From Brachyhypopomus gauderio (lineage: Eukaryota; Chordata; Actinopteri; Gymnotiformes; Hypopomidae), in the NCBI RefSeq assembly GCF_052324685.1, contig NC_135223.1:22695369-22759368 (forward strand): a stretch of 64,000 nt of DNA, in the 5' to 3' direction. This document shows, one piece after another, positions 1 to 13,701 of this stretch. Position 1 is the first letter of the stretch. Every line of letters starts with the position of its first letter. Below the pieces are notes generated by a model. The model worked only from the letters and a program-made list of their open reading frames with translations, had not been told where the DNA came from and made no database searches. A program made the translations under genes and the position numbers.

Positions 1-313
1 ACAACTAGTGCATTTCAGCCAGCTGCTAATGAAATAAACCCTTTTCCCGGATTCAGTCACGTAGGTTAAAGGGCTTCATTTATAGCTGGTGAGATTCATA
101 GCTTTGTGTAGTTCATAGATGGATAGCTAAGCAACTGGGCTTGTCAAGTTGTGACAACTCGTGTTTGAGAGAAGAATCATTTGTCTGCTATTCCCTTTTT
201 TATATAGAGTTGACGTTATTCAGTTTTGTGTAACTGTTAAGTACATTTCTGATCAGTCTGGTCAGTTTTAATATCATGCACACTTGTTCTGAATGTCTGT
301 TTCCTTCCTACAG
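1..313. other. Non-coding DNA upstream of the first visible yrdc exon
   Basis: No coding similarity is visible. The stretch ends in a pyrimidine-rich tract and a CAG acceptor just before 314, so it is read as the end of a yrdc intron. The exon carrying the start codon probably lies left of the window. Confidence 0.6.
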
Positions 314-1405
314 ATAGAGTACAGATCCTGAAGTCAACAGCACAGGCGTTAAAAGATGGACAGGTTGTGGCTGTTCCTACAGACACCATTTATGGCTTGG
401 CTTGCTTGGCTCAGAACTCAAAAGCTATTGAGAAGTTGTACAATATCAAAGGGAGAAATGTCAGTAAACCTTTAGCCATTTGTGTTGGAGAAGTACAAGA
501 CATATATAAGTAAGTTCTCCACTTTCTTATTTAACTACCTTGTCATGCTTTTGAGTTATTGCATCCTGATCATGTTCATCCTGTATTTTGTTTTCAGGTA
601 TTGTAAAGTGGTTGTTAAAGAAGAGCTCCTTAATGAACTGCTTCCGGGACCAGTAACATTGGTCCTTGAGCGCTCTGCCACACTGAACTCTGACCTTAAT
701 CCATTTACTAAGGTGAAGCCTCGTTTAAATTAGATTTACAATATCTGACGAGCATATTATCTATAGCACTGAAGTGTCACGTTGTTGTGTTTGACTGACC
801 CACAGCTTGTAGGAGTCCGTATACCAGACCACCTGTTTATAAGACGCTTATGTCAGATGTGCAATGAGCCACTTGCTCTAACAAGTGCTAATGTTAGTGA
901 TCAGACCAGCAGTATTGCTATTCATGTGAGTAAAGAACTTCATGAAGATTATACCTTTCTCTTCTGCACAGGTGATCAAATATGGATATGCTTTTATTGA
1001 TTTCACGTTCTCTATATGCTGCTAAATTAGGAGTTTGATGAACTGTGGCCAAGCCTAGCTGTTGTAGTAGATGATGGGCCCATTGCAGACCAGAGTCGTC
1101 TGGGCTCAACAGTGGTAGACCTCTCCGTTCCTGACAAATATCGTATCATAAGACCTGGCTGGTGAGTTTCCTCCCCTAAACAAAAATGTCAGCACAGATT
1201 GTTAAAATCTATGATTACGGCTAGTAAACTGTATGCACTACCCCCCCTGCTAATCCAGGTGCTACAGATTATTTGTCCTTCCACTCTTAAATGTAATAAT
1301 TGTGGGTTTTCCTTTTTGTCTGCTTTTTCCCCCTATAGTGCCTGTTCAGCAACAGTTGATGTACTTGAGAACAAATTTGGATTATCGGCAGATAATTTCA
1401 GTTAA
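314..1405 (+). CDS. yrdc: YrdC domain-containing threonylcarbamoyl-AMP synthase (5' partial)
   Basis: This is the YrdC/Sua5 enzyme that makes threonylcarbamoyl-AMP from threonine, bicarbonate and ATP, the first step of the t6A37 modification of ANN-decoding tRNAs; the vertebrate protein works in cytosol and mitochondria. Exons: 314-509, 598-712, 806-925, 1031-1161, 1339-1405. All junctions are GT-AG and the phases agree; the visible part codes for 208 residues plus two bases of a split codon. Family landmarks seen are VAVPTDTIYGLACLA, the KGRNVSKPLA nucleotide-binding segment, LLPGPVTLVLERS, VGVRIPDH, PLALTSANVS and LGSTVVDLS. The protein ends in a short tail after IIRPGC. The start exon is missing because the gene is cut by the window edge. 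Its 3' end faces maneal. A possible AATAAA signal lies at 2041-2046. Identification is firm; the missing N-terminus prevents a call on mitochondrial targeting. Confidence 0.95.
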
Positions 1406-2804
1406 TACATTTTAAAATCTCCGCTGTCTATCTGAAGGATTTGGAAGGAAAACCAAATGGGGCGGGGGAGCCAGAAAATCTCAGGAAATGAGATGGCATT
1501 ATGATATGGGATTATCATCAATGAGAATATTTGCCTACTGGATTTAAAATTTTGTTTCTGCCCATGGCTGGGTTGCTAATTACACTGAGTAAATAGTAAA
1601 AAATATTTTGGAAGTCAGAAACTTGAGTTTATTCCCTATGAGTATGAGGTTCTAAAATCAATTTGGTGGTAACTTTATTTTTGGCCTGTGTCCCCCTGCA
1701 TATTCAGAGTTTGGGGTTTAATATTATTATGAGCGGATAAAGATGGAATCAGTCTTTTCTCATAGGAATATTGGACTATTAAATTTGCTACAACTAGTGG
1801 GGAAGTTTAACTTTTTGTACACAGTGGGGGCGTGGAGTGCTTGAGTCTTTATTTATTGGTCTTGTTTTATATACTGTACTCTCTGGAAGAGTTATGGTTG
1901 GTGTTTCAGGATTTTTTAAATGCAATTATAGTTTGATGTTCATCATTGAGCTTTAACCAGATTTTTACATCATTTTTGCTGCTCATTCATTGAACCACCT
2001 GGATGATCTGATCCCCTTATTGTTTGTCATTATTTGAAAAAATAAATTTCATAAATTTGTCATAGTAATGTTGCTCCAAATATATCTTGTGTAAAACACA
2101 GGAACGATTGGCCTAAAGTGAGATGTTCTAAGTGTAATTGTCTTGAATTGCATGGTGAAATTGCAGAAAATATGTGTGTTAAGTAAGCCTGCTCAGAAAA
2201 AGATTCCTTTTGTTTTGTTTAATGTTTATGCATCACAATCCAGAGTATATCTCAATTTACTTAGTGCCTTGAAATCTTGCAGAAAACATCCATGTTATTA
2301 CTAATAGAAGATTAGGAAGAGTATATTTTGCATCTGAAGTGCTAATTGGCTTCAAATATGATGTTTTGTAAAGCCATGTCAGAATAGTTTGTCAAAATCT
2401 TTATTCATTCATTTTCAGAAAAAAAATATTGTAGCATCCAGGAAAGGTCTGTTTCATTGACATCTCCAGCCATTAGTAGATTTTGTTTGTTTATAATATC
2501 GTAAAAATGTTTTAATAAACCTGACCCAACTTGCAGGAGGACAAATTTCTTCAGGATAAGGAGAGTGAGTCTGTGTCCATACATGTTGAGTATCTTCTGT
2601 GATCATTTCTAAAGGACTGGTCACTAAATAGAAATTCTTGGTGATTGCCATCTCTTACAGCACATATCCCATTTACAACATCCTAACCTTTGGAGTGTAA
2701 ATATGATTCTGGTGGCCTAATCCTCACAGATTACCTTCATGTACCCCAGATTACGCGGCCCATAGTTCTGCATTAATTCTAAGCCAATTTGCCTCAAGTT
2801 CTGT
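1406..2804. other. Convergent 3' regions of yrdc and maneal
   Basis: The 1.4 kb between the two stop codons has no supported coding sequence. AATAAA at 2041-2046 on the plus strand is a candidate poly(A) signal for yrdc. TTTATT at 2400-2405 (AATAAA on the minus strand) is a candidate for maneal. Short open frames here lack family similarity. Confidence 0.55.
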
Positions 2805-5800
2805 TTACATGAGCCACTGCTCTTTCTCTTTGCTGAACTGCTCTGCCCATTTCCTGGTCAGGTCCAGGTACAGATCGGGCCTGTATGGCTGATAGTCCAG
2901 ATACAAGCGGGCGACTGTCTTTTTGGGCACTGCTCTCTCGATCTGTGTGCCCTCGTGCCACTCGTTGAAGGAGGTAACCGTGATGATCTCCGGCCGCGCG
3001 TTCAGCGCTGCTTGCAGTGCGGTCTCGTAGTACCTGCCGTTCACCCGGTTGCGAGTGTTGTGGTTGTTCCACGGCCGTACGCTGGTGTCGACGTAGCCGG
3101 GCCCCACGCTCGGCACGAACAGCAGGTTATTGCTGTCGCAAAACGCCTTGATGCCCTTCCAGTTCTGATGTGAGGAGCCGTAAGAGAACCCATTGGAAGC
3201 GAAATAAGTATACATCCCATCAAAGCCCCCGGCAAGGATGTCGTGCTTGTGCCGTTCCTCCACGATGAGCCCGATGAAGACCCCGTCGTACACGGTCCCA
3301 CGCAGACTGTGTGTGCCAGTGGGGGTCAGCAATTCTGCCCAGGCCTCTGGAGGGGTCAGGTATGAGTCATAGATGTAGAACAGAGGCACGGCTTTCCCAC
3401 TGCTGGTGGTGAAGCGATAGAAAGCCCTGTGATCTCCATACCTGAATGAATGAAAAAAAAGCCTTTGGTTTTCTACAGCATTGTTTTCCACTAGAAGCAA
3501 AAAGCTGTTATTTGCAGCTCTGGGTGAGAGCTTATGCTGTGTGATGGCTTAATTATTAATAGAATTCCCACAAATGCTTTACAGCATCTAATCTGACACA
3601 AGCTGGATTTACCGCAATGCTTTCAGCAAGGTATCAAAGCAAGGACTGATGATGAACTGTAGCGTATGTCACATGTGGTAAGGTAAGCGAGGGGAATGAG
3701 TGCTTTGGTGACTCAGCTTCATACCTGTCAATGATGTATTTGACATTGTCATGTACACTGTGGTCTGTCCGTCCTTTGTAGGGTTGGATATGAAATGCCA
3801 CCTGGAGAGGAATAAAAACATTGAAAACAAGATCTTTTGATATGAACATATTTTCATTATCTTGACATGGGCTGTAATATTACATAACATTATTATAACT
3901 ACCATTAGTTATTGGTCCTCACTTCCATGTTTTTTAAGGTCATAACTGACCTTAATCTCTTTCTAACTTGAATTGCAAAAAGAGAACAAGCTAAATTCGG
4001 ATGTTTCCTATTAGTCAACATTTTGCCTTGGGTGCTTTGTGTGAACTATATACTGGATTTAAAATTGCTTTATACCAGGGTGTGAACAGTATAAACAGAA
4101 GAATACCCCAGAATTTTATTTTAACTGTCATAGATTCAGTAGGCCAAGGCAAACTAACAGACTTAAACACCTCACACACTGACATTATTGTGTATAGTCA
4201 GTGCAGGAGGTATGTTCCTTCTGATGTCCTGCCTGAGTGCCAGTCTGGGCATTTTCAGAAATGTCCTGGCTGCTCTTTTTCCACTGTCTGCCAAAAACTA
4301 TTCTGTCTAGACCTCAGAAAGCAGACTAGCCTACAGCACGTTTGTCTTCCGGTGCTGTGTAACCAAGTACAAACAATGCGTGTTGTTTCACAAACGTGTG
4401 GATGACTGGGGAGTTGGGTTGTACTGCATCTGAGGGTAGTGCAGTAGTAGCTGTATTGGACCAGTACTGATCTCAGACCTCAGACAGTCGCTATAGCAGG
4501 ACAGCTCTCATCTCACCCACCCCCTGATGTCATGGTGACGATAAGGCACAAGGGCGCTAATGGATTAAAGTGGAACAAGGTCACTTTGTAGGGTGCAAAC
4601 ATTTTCAGATCGAGACAGCAAATGAGTGTGAGGCGGAGAGCTTTGTGGATCACTCGTGATGAATGACAGATAAGTACATGGTAATGGGTTATAATGTAAA
4701 ACCCATCGTATTCAAATTCAGATTTGTTTCTGGCTCCTATGTAGTTGCCACATCCTTGCTTTAGATAAAGGCTGATTGAGCTCTGTTGGAACCAAGAAGT
4801 AGAACATATTTTTGAAAGCAGTTCAAATGTATGTTAAAAACTGCATATTGCCCACCACTTTCTAAAATGTCAATTATGTGGGTGTACAGTTACATGTTTT
4901 AATGAGGGCAGCATTTGAGAAGGTCAGTGTAGTGTACAAAGTGTGTCAAATGATCAAATGACTGAAGGCATCTTATGTTCCTAATGAATTTGAATTTCTA
5001 ATGGTAGTGAATGTTAGACAGTTTGATTGGGCTGTTTAAATACAATATCCAATATCCTGCTGTTATACAAAGGCAGGGAGATGCAGTAACACTCAATCAA
5101 TGTGCAAATAATGGCAGTGGAACGCCTGTAGTTATAGAACTTTCCTCGTTTGTTTTCAATGGTAATAATAATCTTTATTTTTATAGCACCTTTCATGCAT
5201 ACATGCAACATAAAATTATAGTTTATCAAAGGATAGTGAGTGACCTCCAGTGAGACAGCCTTGTTCCTTCAACTGTTCTTTCGAAGGGAATATCACCAGA
5301 TCATAAACCAAACGTGGCATTTCTGTGACATGTATTTATTGGGTGAAGTTATTCAAACCCTTCAGGACTGAAATGTTATGGCAAAGTTAACTGAAGCATG
5401 CACACAGACACAAAAACATACTTTGAACCTTTTCACTGGCCTCTGTGGGGAGCTGTGTACTGTCACAAATCCAACCTCGTTTAGGAGAGGTGTGGTTGCT
5501 CTGCCCCACTCTCACTCATTGGCTGTTCTCTTGTTCTGCTGCATAACGACAACATTCCATTGGTCTTTTATCTTTTAAAAATATGCACCCCTTGATGCCA
5601 CTTTTTTTGCCTATGAACTTCTCTCGATCCAAGATGGAGTATGTAGGTCTGGACAGAATTCTGGAGGGACTCAATAATTCTAGATGAGATAACTAAAGCC
5701 TGTCTGTTTTTATAACTGAATTTAAATTTCAGTTTCTGCTAACAGTAGGGTAGAGTTGACTCTGCGCTCTGATTACCACCTGTGTAAAATGTCTCAGGTT

Positions 5801-8356
5801 CTCCACGTGTCCGTGTTCTTTCCATTCTGATAGCGTGAGTAGCTGTTGTTGTTCCTATAGAGTGATTGTGGATGTGTGATGTGTCATCCTGAAGGTCCAG
5901 TAGAGGATTCACATTCTCCATCCACAATAAATGAGATTTTGTTGCATAGCAAAATCACTAATATTTAGTGTCAACAATAATGAACCCTCACTTCCACTTC
6001 CAGTGATGTGCATGACAGCTGCTCCAGTGACAGTAGCAGTGATGTGGTGATTCTAGACATGCTGGCTCCACAATGAAAGAGTTGCATTGGGTGATCACAG
6101 GTATTGCACTGCACTATAACATAACTGGGAATGATAAGATGCTGCATACATTATTAATGGGACTCAACAGGGCTAATGTGCCCATCTCTCATTGCTCAGT
6201 AATTCACACAGACACGACCCTCATATTGCCCAATGGCTCATCAGCGTGGTATTGGCAATAGTGGGCAGGTGTGTAAACACACTAACAACCACCCTGAGGT
6301 GTAGGTATGTAATGGGCTCATTCACCCGAATCTCAACAACTTAAGTACTGCTACATTAAAGGAAGAGAGCTGACATCATCATTGTGGATGTCAGAAAGGC
6401 TCAGATAATGATTTCAGATGTGAACATTTCAATGTGCAAAGGTCATATAACATGTCTTTCCAAGATCCTCTCAGTCATCTGCTCAGCATGTTAATGAGGA
6501 GTTCTGATGTTACATGGGTTGGATTACGAAGAGGTGTAATCTAACCCATAGATTACAGAGGCTAAATGTTTGATGAGGGCTATTGGACAATAGCAGAAGG
6601 TAAAGGAGAACCAGAGCCCACTGGATTACACTCAGATGGCATGTTCATCCTAATTAGATTTTATACAAGTGCTTCCCATTGTGTTTTTTTCAGTAATTTT
6701 CACTGAAGGTGTTAGTTATACTTAACAACCTCACTTCTCTTTTCATACGTACCCAGTGGTCACGTGACACTAATGACAATGTACCAGCTTGTACTATAAC
6801 AAACCACAGACTATAATTCAAAACCCTTACACTTGATTGAACCTAAACAAGTCAGCCATACCTGCTGATGCGGGATGACCCATGTTTACCTTTAAACTGT
6901 GCCTGAGGGCTGTGTCGAGGATCGAGGGTACCAGGTCCTCAGTGGGTTCCCCGTTGTCATCAGCCAAACCCGGAGGAAACCATGAGAGCACCAGAACACC
7001 TGAACTCACATAGAAGACCAGATTTACAGGCCTGGACACCACATATGAGTATATACTGAACTGAATCTCTTTACCACAAGACATTTTTTGTTTTAACCTA
7101 TATGGGTATTAGTTTTCAAGAATTCAGGTCTAGTCAATATCTGTTTAAGACTTTCTGTTTGTTTGTAAGTGCAGGAAATTACCCAGTGTTGGCATGAAAC
7201 TGTTTGGACGGTTCACACTCAAATAAATCACATAAACAACGTAATACATTTTTCCAATTATTAGGCCAATTATTTAACATTGCTACTACAGCTTACTGGC
7301 GTGTTGTCCAACATACCCTAATATGATTTTTAAGACCAATCCATTTATTAAACTGGCCTCTTTTTTCTTGTCTTGGCATATTCCATCCAATGCTTGCTCC
7401 ATTAGTAATGCCATACACTTTTGGCAGGCACTGACACATTAGCCATGCACTCAATTAATTAAAGACTACAGACCTAATAACACTCATAGCCAGACAGACT
7501 GCTCGTGTTCTCACTGAGAAACTAGACTTCACTGGTGTCATTGGCATTGTTCTGAAGGGGCCGGCATTTGAATAAGCTCCCCTGATTTTTGTAAACTGAA
7601 TGATTTGAATGAAATCATTTACATAAGTTAAAGTTGTAATGGTTTCTTGGTGCTTAAAATATTTTAGACTAGGTGCACACAGACGTTCCACCGATCCGTC
7701 GCCGTCTGTAATGTAAAGCCAGAAGTGTGGAGCTGTCCACTGTCTCGGTGCTGAAAGTCTTGCTACTCTAACGCGCTATTGTGCTCCAGCTGACACAAAC
7801 CATCATCTGAACATGGATTTATGGTGACCGCGCTATACACTGTACCTGCCGCTGCCTCTCCAATTTGCTCCATGTGTGACTCCAACACTTTTGGGTCCCT
7901 CGAGCTGTACGGGCCCAGTTCAGGGTAGAAACTAGAGCCGATGTCCTCCGGTGGTGAGTGTTTTCCTTTTGGATAGCTGGCAGCGATTTTGGGGTCCCAG
8001 TGAGGTACCAGGATGTGGTCCCAATGAAGGTATCTCTTATCCATCTGTGGGTTCCCATACCACATGTAGTAAAATATATGAACATCATAGAATATACCTT
8101 TCTCCGGACTAGAGTTTGAGCCCGTTAGTTTTGTGTTGCTTGCTGCAACGCGTGCTTGACCAGGCGAGGGTACAGCATCGTTTACGACGGAGCGCCTGTT
8201 AACTTTATCGCCTATTATCGGCAACACGTCAAGCCCCGGAGACAGATCCGAGAATCCATCACTTGGTTTTAGAGTTCTCAAGCCCATCATAGTTCCAAGC
8301 ACAAAGAGAGTGAACAGAAACAGAGCCACGCAAGCCCTTCTTCGCATTCGAGCCAT
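2805..8356 (-). CDS. maneal: Glycoprotein endo-alpha-1,2-mannosidase-like protein
   Basis: A GH99-family protein. MANEA cleaves the internal alpha-1,2-mannose bond of glucosylated N-glycans in the Golgi; MANEAL is its close paralogue. Exons on the minus strand: 7846-8356, 6890-6999, 3725-3801, 2805-3441. They sum to 1335 nt, 444 residues, close to the family length. An arginine-rich N-terminus is followed by one hydrophobic segment at about residues 8-26, typical of a type II Golgi signal anchor, then a stem and the GH99 domain. Seen in the domain are YYMWYGNPQMD, VLSWFPPG, VAFHIQPYKGR, FYVYDS-like FYIYDSY, YTYFASNGF, VPSVGPGY and the FNEWHEGTQIE motif, whose two glutamates correspond to the known catalytic pair of GH99. 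The start at 8356 opens the conserved basic tail. I chose MANEAL over MANEA from the adjacency to yrdc, which is also seen in human; the paralogue choice is an inference. Confidence 0.93.
3802..6889. other. maneal intron 2 (3.1 kb)
   Basis: The intron is non-coding. About 4440-4680 is less AT-rich than its surroundings and reads like a possible conserved element. About 5160-5200 resembles, on the minus strand, the 3' tail of a LINE (a TATAAAAATAAAG-type end followed by an ATT run). The open frames here have no recognisable product. Confidence 0.4.
7000..7845. other. maneal intron 1
   Basis: This 0.85-kb intron separates the anchor/stem exon from the rest of the GH99 domain. I see no genes or repeats in it. 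Confidence 0.6.
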
Positions 8357-9781
8357 CGCTGAAGTCTTGTGTAGTTGTGAGGATAATTAAGAAAACGAGA
8401 AGAGAATTCGTAACCTAAACGCTAACTGTACAGATAACATTCACAAATTAATAAACGTTTGAAAACTAGTTAGTTCGGACTATACGCTCAATTCCATAGA
8501 GACATTCTGTAATGAATATTGTAGGCTAACACATTATTGCAAATGACAGTGTAACGATTGCGTTATCAATGATCATACTGCACATTAAAGTGCAATGTTT
8601 ATTTAAATTTAGACAAGCTTAGAGACGCATCGACTCTGTCCCGTTAGGCTAATAAACTCTACACGTATTTATTACCCTTGGATTTAGCAGACTACTTTTC
8701 TAGAATGAAATCAAAACAAGAGAAGGGGGAACACATGAACACGAAGTCTCTCATGAGTATTTCGAGCATGATATCCGAGGTAGTCGTCCCGCTACGTTTA
8801 ATCTCTAAATCCGTTGAATGTATCAATCCAAGGTCTGTTCGTTTTGCCAGCAACAGAGAGAACCTCCGTTTTCTTAATCGCTCGCCTAGTTGGTAAACGC
8901 AGCGCTCTTTGAAGTACTCGCAATGGTTGCGTTAAACCGCAGCACTGAAGCATAACGTTTGAGAATCTAGCGTTTCCCAGTCGCAACACAATACGTACGC
9001 GCGCCGCGCTTGGTGTCCACTGCTGTCTCTGCGCTTGTCCTCGACACAGGGGCGGAGTCTTCTCTGATTTGTCATATAATTGTTCCGCGCTAAGAAATGA
9101 AGGAACGACTTGCGCGGCTGTCTTGACTGCCGTAGAAGGGCTGTGTTTCTAATCCCGGTGTCTAGACGAGCCCTGTAACGCTCCTACGTGTCCCCCGTTG
9201 TAGTTTCGCTGTTCATGAATTCAACATGTGTGTGGCACATCAGGAAAAACACTACAATTTACACTGCAGAAGTATTCTATGTACCACACACACACACACA
9301 CACACAGTGTAACTAGGAATACAAATGATGGCCACAACTGTAAATACCTTAAGCCACATGACTACATTAGGCCTAAATGTCATTTGTCAGTCAACTTTCG
9401 TCTATTCCTTATTTTGTTGATATGGCACAAGGACTTCCCCACGATTAGGCTACTGATAATAAAATAGTTTCACACAACTATTACCTAATTTCTATATATT
9501 TATGAAATGAGAAAAGAGGCAGAAAGCAATGATAATTACTAATGTGTAGTTGATATAATTGTTAAACATAGTGGAAAGTATTCAATAAATTACAATTTAC
9601 ATATTTGCAGTTCATTAGCAGGTAGGCTACATTAAATTAAACTCAAATAGCCTAAGTAAAACGCTCAGAAATAGTGGTAATGTATAAAACTTACAATAAA
9701 TGTGTTTATATTTTGTAGGAATGTATACCATTTACAGGTATTATCAAACAGTAATAATCTTTAGAAAGGAAATTAGGCTTC

Positions 9782-9985
9782 TGGCATTACACCCAAGAGT
9801 TAGGAGCGAGGACCTTTAAATAGCGTAGACTCGATTCAGTGCGCACGAGGACAAGGTGCACGAGGACCTTGAAAAGCTGGATTGTCAAAGTCTCTAACTG
9901 GTGGACATTGGGACCAGAGAAGTGAACTTGTGGTTGATGTGGTCTGTGAAGGCTGTCTGAGTACGGGCCGGGGGATGGCATTACA
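9782..9985. repeat. GC-rich insert flanked by 10-bp direct repeats
   Basis: The 10-mer TGGCATTACA occurs at 9782-9791 and again at 9976-9985. The roughly 185 bp between them are clearly richer in GC than the flanks, and contain CACGAGGAC twice. The pattern looks like an insertion with a target duplication. No terminal inverted repeat or poly(A) tail is evident, so the source is unknown. Confidence 0.35.
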
Positions 9986-10384
9986 TTTTCTTTTGTTACT
10001 TTATGATAATTGTTTTGACACCTAAAAATTTAAAAGGACAAGACAGTATATACTGCAGTTTATGATCTTTTCACTTTTCACATTTATCTACTGTATAAAT
10101 ATACAAAAATAAAGGTTGCTTGGCAAATACCAGACGTTTGGCTTGCAGTAACTGAACTAAACAATGATTTTAACGATATGGCCACTAGAGTGCAGTGCAG
10201 GGTGAATAAATGTGCACTCACACTCTTCCTGTTTTTTCGATTTCAATGTTTAGATTTTTCAAAAGATTTCTAAATTGTTCTAATTACTGAATAAACTATC
10301 AGTGGATGTATCACTTTCGGTGCTTTATTGCACACAATCATTATATAAACCACTTAAATGTGACATAGGATGTGTGTGTGTGTG

Positions 10385-10654
10385 CACGGACGTAGTTTTG
10401 GGGGGGGACGGGGGGGACATGTCCCCCCCACTTTTTCAAAAGCCGGTTTTGGTCCCCCCCAGTTTTTACAGTTAAAACCAAATATTTAAGTAGTGACAGT
10501 CATGTCCCCCCCACTTTTTAACGGTAAAAAAACCAATATCCAAATAGCGACAAATCTAGCACTAGGATCATGCAGCACCCCCCCCCCCCCCCCCCGCTTA
10601 ACAGTTCGCCACCCCAGGTTGTGTCCCCCCCACTTGTGAAATCAAAACTACGTC

Positions 10655-10658
<4 letters not shown>
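10385..10658. mobile_element. hAT-type MITE inserted in a TG microsatellite (copy 1)
   Basis: A 274-bp element with terminal inverted repeats CACGGACGTAGTTTTG on the left and, on the right, the complement of CATGGACGTAGTTTTG. The flanks are TGTGTGTG on both sides, consistent with an 8-bp target duplication inside a TG repeat. The interior is built of G-run and C-run blocks (GTCCCCCC followed by a poly-T stretch) with internal duplication. A shorter relative lies at 32862-33024 in the opposite orientation. There is no coding capacity, so it is non-autonomous. Confidence 0.75.
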
Positions 10659-10744
<86 letters not shown>

Positions 10745-10748
10745 TGTG
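10659..10748. repeat. (TG)n microsatellite
   Basis: A run of about 80 bases of TG directly follows the MITE; a shorter TG run precedes it. The MITE probably landed in an existing TG tract. Confidence 0.95.
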
Positions 10749-12948
10749 TGTGCACTGAAGGTTTATTGACTGGATGTTGCCTTATTGCATCACCTTGGAA
10801 ACAATGGCTTGATCAGCTGGCATGCAGACGCAGCCTAATATTGATTGTTTGGGTAAGTTTGGAAGAGCAGTGATTGTTTTCCTCCTTTACCTGGTGTCTG
10901 TTCTCTGTTCACATGGGGTAATAACAGTACGTCTTTTGTCCAAAGACCTCTCTTTAAATGCCTCCTCTCTCTCAAATAAATATGTAGTTTGAAAGTGCAA
11001 AAAAGCTGTTTGACTCTGGTATGTTGTAAATTTTATATAGCGACTGTTCACCATTAAAAAGAAAAGACAATTTATTTACTTATGAATGTAATTACTCTGA
11101 GGCTTTAATGAAACATATGCATTCATCATTAGATAATTTGAGCTATAAAAGTATCATTATTATTCCATGCAGATCAGTATACCAGTTTAAAATGCTTAAA
11201 CGGATTCAATAAAAGCCAGTCTAGTATATTCACACCTTATCAGTTGGATCAAACTGGCTTCATTATTTATCAACGTGTCTATGACCAACACCTTGCAATA
11301 ATATATTTTAGTTCACATGGTTGAGTAGCTACAATTCTAATAACACCAAGATCAATCATTTAGTTCCCAGGGAGGACGGGTACAGCCATACAGATAAAGA
11401 TGTGTGTTGCGACTGCACTGTCTGCAAAGTGTTCTGTCATAGAGTCTTATAGATCTATCATTCTTCAGTTAAAAAGTCAAAAAGTCAAAATATTTTAATA
11501 TTATTCTGTAAATGATGTGTGTGAATTATTAGCATACCTTAAATCACTGCGACCTCTCAATAATGCAAGACTTGGGAGAACAGAATGAAATCTATGAATT
11601 CTGAATGGGTTCCTCAATCCTTCTGTTATACAGATGCAGACAAAATCGCCTCTAACATTTCCTGGATCCACCATGCTAATATCTGAACAGGGTTCCCAGG
11701 ACCACTGGAAGCAAAATATTCCACAACATCAGCTAGTGTATCCAATGAAGGGTCTTTGTTGAATGTTTGTTCTGCTTTTTAGCTTGTCAAGCACACTTGT
11801 AATATTTATCAACAAAAAGGTTTATGTCTCTGGGTCCCTCTAGAATCCATGTCACGTCATAGTTGAAATAATGTTTTAGAAGTCTTCACATTCGTGGTTT
11901 GATAATGGGAGAACCTTTACAAGTCTTCCACATGTATGTGCTAGTATGATGGATTCAGTGGCCAAATGATGATAACTGCATCTGCACATCAACTGTTATC
12001 CATGGAGAGTCCTTCATTGTGCTTGGGAAATTAACACATCTACCATTGTTTTAATATATTGCCACAAAGGTGGAGATTTAGGAACAACCTTTTTATTTCA
12101 AGTGCTTGGCCTTCTGTATATTGGTAAATTAATATGTCTCCTATTTAAATTCATGAGAAATGGGAAACCATTGATGACTTCTGAAGAGTTCATACAAAAC
12201 TCTTCAGAATATATATAATGCAATAAAATATAATGAATTATTCTATTTTAATGTTCTTCTTCGAATTACTTTTAATTCATGTATTTTTTAGAATTACTAC
12301 ATAATCTATATGTGTATAGAATATTCGGCATTGATTTTTAAGCTATTCTTAGTCATGATATTTCTAACATCTCTATAATCACTTTAAATAACGTAATTTT
12401 TCCTTACGACAACTATCATTTGTTCATTAGTAGTTTTTATTTTTAAGTCAGCATAAATGCTAACATTTAACAATATTATTTACCAACGTATGCATTGAGG
12501 CCTATATGTACAGAACTGGGTAGGTTACTACCCAGAACAAATAGGCTTAAATCCAATGTAGTCCTATTAAATGTAAAATCTCAATAATCAACAACAGCCA
12601 ATGTAACTGTAAACTTTTACACGTAAGGAAACTCATAACTAACGTCTATTCCATTATCTTCGTGGCAAAGCGACACAGACATTAGAACTTCCTGTCATCT
12701 AACTTAGATCATCATCATAAGTAATAAGTATCTCTCACGCCCATTGTGCATTTAAAAACAAGACGGCAGTATTTCCGCACGGAATGCTGTCTTAGCCAAG
12801 GAAGGAAGGGACCTCGTGTTAATGATTCGGTTCAATGGACCTGCACGCTCTAATCCTACCTTTTATTTTAATCAATGCATTTTATTTTATCAATGCATTT
12901 TTATTGGTTGAACGCTGTGCTGAAATCTCGCGCCTCTGAATTTCAAAG

Positions 12949-13063
12949 CCCAGTGTTTTTACTATTTATCCAGTATTTTCACTATTTAGCCCAGTGTTTT
13001 CACTATTTATCCAGTATTTTCACTATTTAGCCCAGTGTTTTCACTATTTAGCCCAGTGTTTTC
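12949..13063. repeat. Short minisatellite, about 20-bp unit
   Basis: Five to six imperfect copies of a 20-21-bp unit of the form CCAGTGTTTTCACTATTTAG. Alternate copies carry CCAGTATTTT and TTTAT variants, so the higher-order period is about 40 bp. Confidence 0.85.
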
Positions 13064-13596
13064 GAATGTCAGAATTGTCGTACTTCCAAAACTGTGTTAT
13101 TTGGCTGATCTATAAGCCACAAATCTGATGTCCGGCAGCTAAATAACGTGTATCATTCTGGAGTAATAGCAGAAGACACCTAACTTCAGGGAAGGTGAAG
13201 ATTTAGTCCTGAATGAAATAACCGTATTCAATTGTATTGCTTGAAATATGGTCGAATTCATTTAAGGTCAATTGTGCTCTAGAAATAGACACACTGAACA
13301 CCATCTCCGCAGGAAAAGAACCATTACTTCTGTTCATGTATACTTTTTTCGTGTTTATAATAAGAAAATTAATGAGAAAATACGCTTTAGACACATATAT
13401 ACATGATGCCATAAGACATCTTATTTCACTCGACAGTACGTGCACCGACAAGCATGCACAGTAACGGCACTGACGAAGTCCTTGGAATGGAAAAATAGCC
13501 TACTGTACTTTATGAGGAAAGGCGTATGGGGCCTAATAGCGCAAATTAAACTTGTTTTTCTTTACTCGGCAGTTGGCTTGCAAAAAGTCGAATCAA

Positions 13597-13701
<105 letters not shown>

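Noticed and set aside
2794-3301. Several open frames on both strands over the last maneal exon
   Set aside because: They are out-of-frame shadows of the GH99 coding exon, which explains the sequence fully.
8678-8896. 72-residue open frame upstream of maneal
   Set aside because: No family similarity, no flanking splice sites; lies in the maneal 5' flank.
10658-10873. Open frame with a poly Cys-Val stretch
   Set aside because: It is a translation of the TG microsatellite and has no family similarity.
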